Assembly: GCA_042218115.1 (NCBI GenBank)
Contig: JBDGRJ010000014.1
Coordinates: 1-27,726, forward strand
Origin: JBDGRJ01 sp042218115
GTDB taxonomy: Bacteria > Patescibacteriota > Patescibacteriia > Magasanikbacterales > UBA922
Length of the DNA: 27,726 nucleotides
Direction of reading: 5' to 3'
Below the pieces are notes generated by a model. It saw nothing but the letters and a program-made list of their open reading frames with translations. It had not been told where the DNA came from and did no database searches. This document shows positions 23,903 through 27,726 of the stretch, piece after piece (position 1 is the first letter of the stretch; each line of letters begins with the position of its first letter). The position numbers and the translations under genes were made by a program.

Positions 23903-26263
23903 TCACTGATAAAACTTCTCAATTTTTACTCCAGTATAGTAATGTTTTAACAGCTCCTTCCAAGTAATATCTTCTTTTCTAGCTCTTATAGCAGCATCTC
24001 TTTGACTCATTCCCACTTCATGTCCATTTGTACTTAAACCATCATCATACTCAGTCCGAACAGATACTAACCAAGGTTTTCTTTCCCCCCATACTTGCTC
24101 CCAGCTGGAGGTATAACCATTGCTGTGACCAAAATAAGGAGTTGTGACTATCTCACCTTCATACGTGATCATATATCCCCTTGTTGCTTCTGCTGCTTGT
24201 ACATATCTCGGAGTCACCTTTTCACTCTCTACGCCCAAATACAGCTGATCTCCAGTATGAGCGATAACACCAAAGTTTCTTTCTTTATGTTTGTTAGTCT
24301 TTTTAGTGTGTTGAGCATAAGTCCTGGCTGCTACCGCCTGTGCTTTGAGCATCTCCATCGGAGGATTATTGGAGGTTTCAGCTATTCCTTTTACATAATC
24401 TTCCATTAGCAAATCATTAATAGCAAAAAGGGTCTCCCCGTCATCGGATAACCTATACTCAAATGCACCTCGGTAAGTATCAAAGTTATCGGACCCTTTC
24501 CAGTCTACTCTACGATCAAAGTGGCCCAGTTCAAATTTAGAATGAAGACTATCCTCCGGCTCTAATCTAATGTATTTTTCAGACTCTACACTGAAATCGT
24601 TATTTCTTAGTTCATACCGCCCCTCTTCTCTGCGCAATGTTACGGTCTCACCCTCATCCAAAGTACCAACCAAGGTATTTTTTCCTTTGAAGATCTTATA
24701 CTCATCATTAACAGGGGTAAATAAAGTATAGTTGTTTTCAATGTCTTTAAGTCCGACTCTAATCCTGGGCTCTTGTTCCCACTTATAGTCTCTATCTTGG
24801 GTGAACGGAGGGGTGTAATCCGGGGCTGCGCTAGAAGTTACCTCTACAGGAAGCTTAAACTCGGCACCGGATATTTTTCGACCATCAGTCATCATATTTA
24901 GGCTTAAATCATAAGTTCCGGAGTTCGGTGGAGCACGAAAGTATATTTTTTTTCTTACTACCCCCATTTCGTCTACCCTTCTATCATTTTTCAGTACTAC
25001 CTTTTTTGATTCCCAGCTATCATCGGCAAAGTTATTTTTAACTTCACCATCCAACCGAAGTGAAAATCCATTCCACGTTTCATCGCCTGTATTTTGAGCT
25101 GCTAGAATCAGTTTAATCTTTTCCCCACCTTCAGCTGTAACCTTTTGCTTGCTTATAAACATATCATTACCTCTATAGGGACTGTTTACTTTTTGTTGTG
25201 GTTCGTCTGAGCTATCTTCTGCATCAGGTTCAGCTTGTGGGCTCTCACCTCTCGGTTCTGATTGATCTTTTGGTTCATGTGTCTTTTGTGGCTGAGCTGT
25301 TTGTTCGTTGTATTCTTCAGGTGAAACTACATTAATCTTTAGATAAAAATAGCCATCATCAATCCAAGTATGGTTTTCAGCAGCTAAATGAAAATGTTCT
25401 ACATAGGTTCCTGTAGTCTCAGGGGCATTTAGGTTTAGGCTCAAAGTTCCTCTCCCCCCTGGTCTTACTGCATTTTGAAGCTTTGCCGGTTGTTCTGGCC
25501 GCAGCCAACCCGAGCCGCTAAACTCAGAGTCGTTGTACTTAGGTTTAACGGTATAGGCTGAGACATAATTAGATGAGTTAGGGTACCAGGTAGTTGAGCC
25601 GTTATTTTGAAAGGTTACGTCTATTTTTTTTGAGCTGCCTGCTTTTATCTTGATGGGGTCGGGTTCAGACTGAGAGATGAATTGAGCCCTATAAGAGCTA
25701 TCTGACACATTTAACTGCGGATCTTTTATTTTCTTTTCTTGCTTAGTCGGTTCTCTACTAGGAGGTGTTACCTGTATTTGTAAATAAAAATAACCACCCT
25801 CAATCCAGGTGTTATTTTCTGAAGCTAAGAAAAATTTTTCTTTGTAATTACCGGTCTTTTGTGGTGCCGACAGCTTTAATTTTATCTTCCCAGTGTCTCC
25901 GGGAGGCGTTATAGTTTTTATTTTTGCAGGCTGATTTGAGCTTAACCATTGACTGCTACTAAATTTAGAGTCTCTGTATTTAGGGTCTACAGTGTAGACA
26001 GAGACAAAGCCATGCCCGGATTTACCCCACGCTTTAGCTCCCGTGTTTTTAAAACTTACCGTAACTGTCCTGCTGCTTCCAGCTTCTATTTCTATAGGAT
26101 CAGAAATGCTCTGAGATATATACTGAGCCTGATATCCCGGGTCGGTAATCTTTAAATCTGGTCTGGCTTCAGCAACTGAAGGCATTAACAATAACAGAAA
26201 AGATAAAATTAATAACGACCAGAGGTGGTATTTAGTTTTTAGTTTTGTAATTATTGAATACAT
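23903..26263 (-). CDS. Secreted protein with Ig-like repeats and SpoIID/LytB domain
   Basis: 786 residues. A signal peptide (about 1-33, ending SVAEA) is followed by two similar Ig-like domains (about 35-168 and 182-312). Each has the pattern YxAQxISQS.P..I..GSS, W.....VS.YTV.PKY.DS.F and T..Y.E.F.LA.EN.TWI..GYFYL. An acidic, proline-rich linker and a third, more distant Ig-like domain (about 362-480) follow. The C-terminal SpoIID/LytB domain (about 585-786) has YVKGIAETSNNPPMEMLKAQ then AVAARTYA, and GHEVGMSQRDA. SpoIID is a lytic transglycosylase of spore engulfment, and the domain also occurs in non-sporulating amidase enhancers. The motif Glu is present. Likely a cell-wall enzyme or wall-binding surface protein. 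Confidence 0.9.
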   Translation of the reverse strand: MYSIITKLKTKYHLWSLLILSFLLLLMPSVAEARPDLKITDPGYQAQYISQSISDPIEIEAGSSRTVTVSFKNTGAKAWGKSGHGFVSVYTVDPKYRDSKFSSSQWLSSNQPAKIKTITPPGDTGKIKLKLSAPQKTGNYKEKFFLASENNTWIEGGYFYLQIQVTPPSREPTKQEKKIKDPQLNVSDSSYRAQFISQSEPDPIKIKAGSSKKIDVTFQNNGSTTWYPNSSNYVSAYTVKPKYNDSEFSGSGWLRPEQPAKLQNAVRPGGRGTLSLNLNAPETTGTYVEHFHLAAENHTWIDDGYFYLKINVVSPEEYNEQTAQPQKTHEPKDQSEPRGESPQAEPDAEDSSDEPQQKVNSPYRGNDMFISKQKVTAEGGEKIKLILAAQNTGDETWNGFSLRLDGEVKNNFADDSWESKKVVLKNDRRVDEMGVVRKKIYFRAPPNSGTYDLSLNMMTDGRKISGAEFKLPVEVTSSAAPDYTPPFTQDRDYKWEQEPRIRVGLKDIENNYTLFTPVNDEYKIFKGKNTLVGTLDEGETVTLRREEGRYELRNNDFSVESEKYIRLEPEDSLHSKFELGHFDRRVDWKGSDNFDTYRGAFEYRLSDDGETLFAINDLLMEDYVKGIAETSNNPPMEMLKAQAVAARTYAQHTKKTNKHKERNFGVIAHTGDQLYLGVESEKVTPRYVQAAEATRGYMITYEGEIVTTPYFGHSNGYTSSWEQVWGERKPWLVSVRTEYDDGLSTNGHEVGMSQRDAAIRARKEDITWKELLKHYYTGVKIEKFYQ

Positions 26264-26290
26264 CCAGATATATTTATTTCAAGCCTAAGT

Positions 26291-26296
26291 ATTATA
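26291..26296 (-). promoter_or_regulatory. Extended -10 promoter of the SpoIID-domain gene
   Basis: The minus strand reads TGGTATAAT, a perfect -10 with TGn extension, about 28 nt before the ATG at 26263. The -35 region is poor, as is common with extended -10 promoters. Confidence 0.55.
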
Positions 26297-26445
26297 CCAA
26301 AAATTAAAATTGAGCCGAATTATTATGACAAAAACCCGAAAAGCAGCGTACTGAAATAAGAAAACTTAACATTTAACGTTAAAAGCAGAAGAGCCCAAGA
26401 GTATACTTAAACCCCCTGAAAACTAATAATACTCAGAAAAGTGTA

Positions 26446-26510
26446 GAGCATCTTCGGGCTGAAGCCTTGAGCTTGTCTCATCAGCGATGCCCGAAGTGTT
26501 CGAACCCAAC
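26446..26510 (-). repeat. Hairpin repeat copy B
   Basis: CTTCGGGC (26452-26459) pairs with GCCCGAAG (26489-26496) around the shared core at 26465-26485. On the minus strand it is preceded by TTGGGTTCGAA, as in copy C, and followed by CTCTACACTTTT. It lies in the 370-nt space between the divergent SpoIID-domain and flippase genes, which otherwise shows only AT-rich sequence and a small palindrome TTTAACGTTAAA near 26368. Confidence 0.6.
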
Positions 26511-26633
26511 TTAAAATAGTATTTTAACGGTCTTTCACAAATTAAGAAATTTATTTTTGAAGTTCAGCTAAATCTCTTTGCTAAAAAAACAAAAAATTGA
26601 TAACTTGTTAGTTGCTAAAAGCAACAATTAAAA

Positions 26634-27726
26634 ATGTCTAAAACACGAGAAGTAGCACACAACACTATAATCCAGTTTGCAGGTAAGGCTATCTCAACTG
26701 CTCTGGGCCTAGTGGCTGTCGCTATGATGACTAGATACCTTGGACAAGAAATGTTTGGTTGGTATACGACCACCATGGCCTTCCTGCAGTTTATAGGTGT
26801 GTTGGTGGATTTCGGGCTAACACCGGTAACGGGACAGATGCTAAGTGAGCCTGATTTTGACAACAAAAAGGTAATGAAAAATATTTTAGGATTTCGCCTG
26901 GTCACTGCCGGTTTAGCTTTTGGTCTGGCACCGCTGATTGTGCTGTTTTTTCCGTATCCGATCGAAGTAAAAATAGCTGTCAGTTTCACCAATATCTCCT
27001 TTCTTGCTATCTCGCTTCGACAGGTTCTCACCGGTTTTTACCAAAAGAAGCTGAAGATGTATGTTCAAGCCATCGGTGAAGTGCTGGGGAGGGTAGTACT
27101 GGTAGGAGGGGTCTGGGGCTTGGTATATTTTGGCAGCTCTTTTTTGCCTTTCATGGTAGTGGTTACCTTAGCTAGTATCGCCTATGCCTTGTTTTTATTT
27201 ATATATGCTTGGAAGAAGGGGTTTGCTGGATTTAGCTATGATAAAGAAATGTGGAAAAGTATTGCTATAAAAATGTGGCCGCTAGCAATCTCTATTATGT
27301 TCAATGTAATTTATCTAAAAGGCGATACGGTACTACTGTCGCTGTTTCGCCCTCAAAGCGAGGTCGGTATTTATGGTGCAGCCTATAAAGTAATAGATAT
27401 TCTCACAGAGTCAGCTATGATGATGATGGGGTTGCTGCTACCGTTGATCACGTATGCTTGGTCGAGAGGGAATATGAAACAATTCAGAGAAAGATTACAA
27501 AAATCATTTAACTTAATGATGGCCTTGGGGGTACCGCTGGTAGTAGGCGCCATCATTTTAGCTGAAGAGATAATGGTATTAGTCGCGGGGGGTAAATTTG
27601 CTGCATCAAGTGAGCCTCTACAAATTCTAGCTCTGGCAGTATTCGGGGTCTTTTTAGGAGCTACCTTTAGTCATACAGCAGTTGCAATGAATAAACAAAA
27701 GCAAACGTTGTGGGTATATATATCCG
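26634..27726 (+). CDS. MOP-family polysaccharide flippase, 3' truncated
   Basis: An open frame from the ATG at 26634 runs 364 codons to the window end without a stop. It begins MSKTREVAHNTIIQFAGKAI and shows about ten hydrophobic helices with the family pattern RYLGQEMFGWYTTTMAFLQF early, then VLTGFYQKKLKMYVQAIGEV and later YLKGDTVLLSLFRPQSEVGI. These match Wzx/RfbX-type lipid-linked oligosaccharide flippases of the MOP exporter superfamily. It would move glycan precursors across the membrane for surface polysaccharide or glycoprotein. The C-terminal two or more helices lie outside the window. A small GTTGC/GCAAC hairpin (26611-26625) lies just before the ATG. Confidence 0.88.
   Translation, partial: MSKTREVAHNTIIQFAGKAISTALGLVAVAMMTRYLGQEMFGWYTTTMAFLQFIGVLVDFGLTPVTGQMLSEPDFDNKKVMKNILGFRLVTAGLAFGLAPLIVLFFPYPIEVKIAVSFTNISFLAISLRQVLTGFYQKKLKMYVQAIGEVLGRVVLVGGVWGLVYFGSSFLPFMVVVTLASIAYALFLFIYAWKKGFAGFSYDKEMWKSIAIKMWPLAISIMFNVIYLKGDTVLLSLFRPQSEVGIYGAAYKVIDILTESAMMMMGLLLPLITYAWSRGNMKQFRERLQKSFNLMMALGVPLVVGAIILAEEIMVLVAGGKFAASSEPLQILALAVFGVFLGATFSHTAVAMNKQKQTLWVYIS

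Overview
The window looks like a piece of a small AT-rich bacterial genome, most likely from the Candidate Phyla Radiation (Patescibacteria). This is inference. It rests on a 23S rRNA gene with no 16S beside it and two self-splicing introns, near-absence of Shine-Dalgarno sites, a VirB2-like two-helix membrane protein, and strongly acidic tails on housekeeping proteins. TGA acts as a stop, so the UGA-glycine code of Absconditabacteria and Gracilibacteria does not apply. One 10-base N run at 20290-20299 marks a scaffold join.

Layout. 1-3904 (minus) is a 23S rRNA gene cut by the window edge near its 3' end. Two group I introns interrupt it, at positions equivalent to E. coli 2500 (no ORF) and 1917 (with a LAGLIDADG endonuclease gene). 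4038-4200 (minus) is an isolated promoter-to-terminator unit that looks like a small RNA of unknown identity. 4295-6327 holds a long acidic coiled-coil protein, a 60-residue charged helix protein and a lone Smr-domain protein. tRNA-Leu(UAG) with a very strong terminator hairpin follows. 6613-7304 is an MntA-HepT (MNT-HEPN) toxin-antitoxin pair.

7306-11979 (minus) is a translation and RNA-decay operon read as rpsB, tsf, rpsO, a NYN/DUF88 nuclease-like gene and pnp. It has a consensus promoter and structured leaders before rpsB, rpsO and pnp. The pnp leader contains a hairpin followed by a near-copy of the 16S rRNA 3' tail. 12073-17331 (plus) is dsbA-like, a large cysteine-rich VirB2-like membrane protein, and uvrA, closed by a terminator shared in position with ftsH (minus). 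ftsH and ftsK diverge from interleaved promoters. ftsK (with the assembly gap) is followed by a rodZ-like gene and recA. A secreted Ig-like/SpoIID protein (minus) and a truncated MOP-family flippase (plus) end the window.

How the parts fit. Most genes serve core translation, RNA turnover, DNA repair and segregation, or the cell surface. The accessory parts are the rRNA introns, the toxin-antitoxin pair, and three dispersed hairpin repeats that share one apical sequence. The observations most worth following are the two-intron 23S gene, the orphan small-RNA unit, the 16S-tail mimic before pnp, the structured leaders of rpsB and rpsO, and the pairing of a DsbA-like oxidoreductase with a 26-cysteine surface protein.
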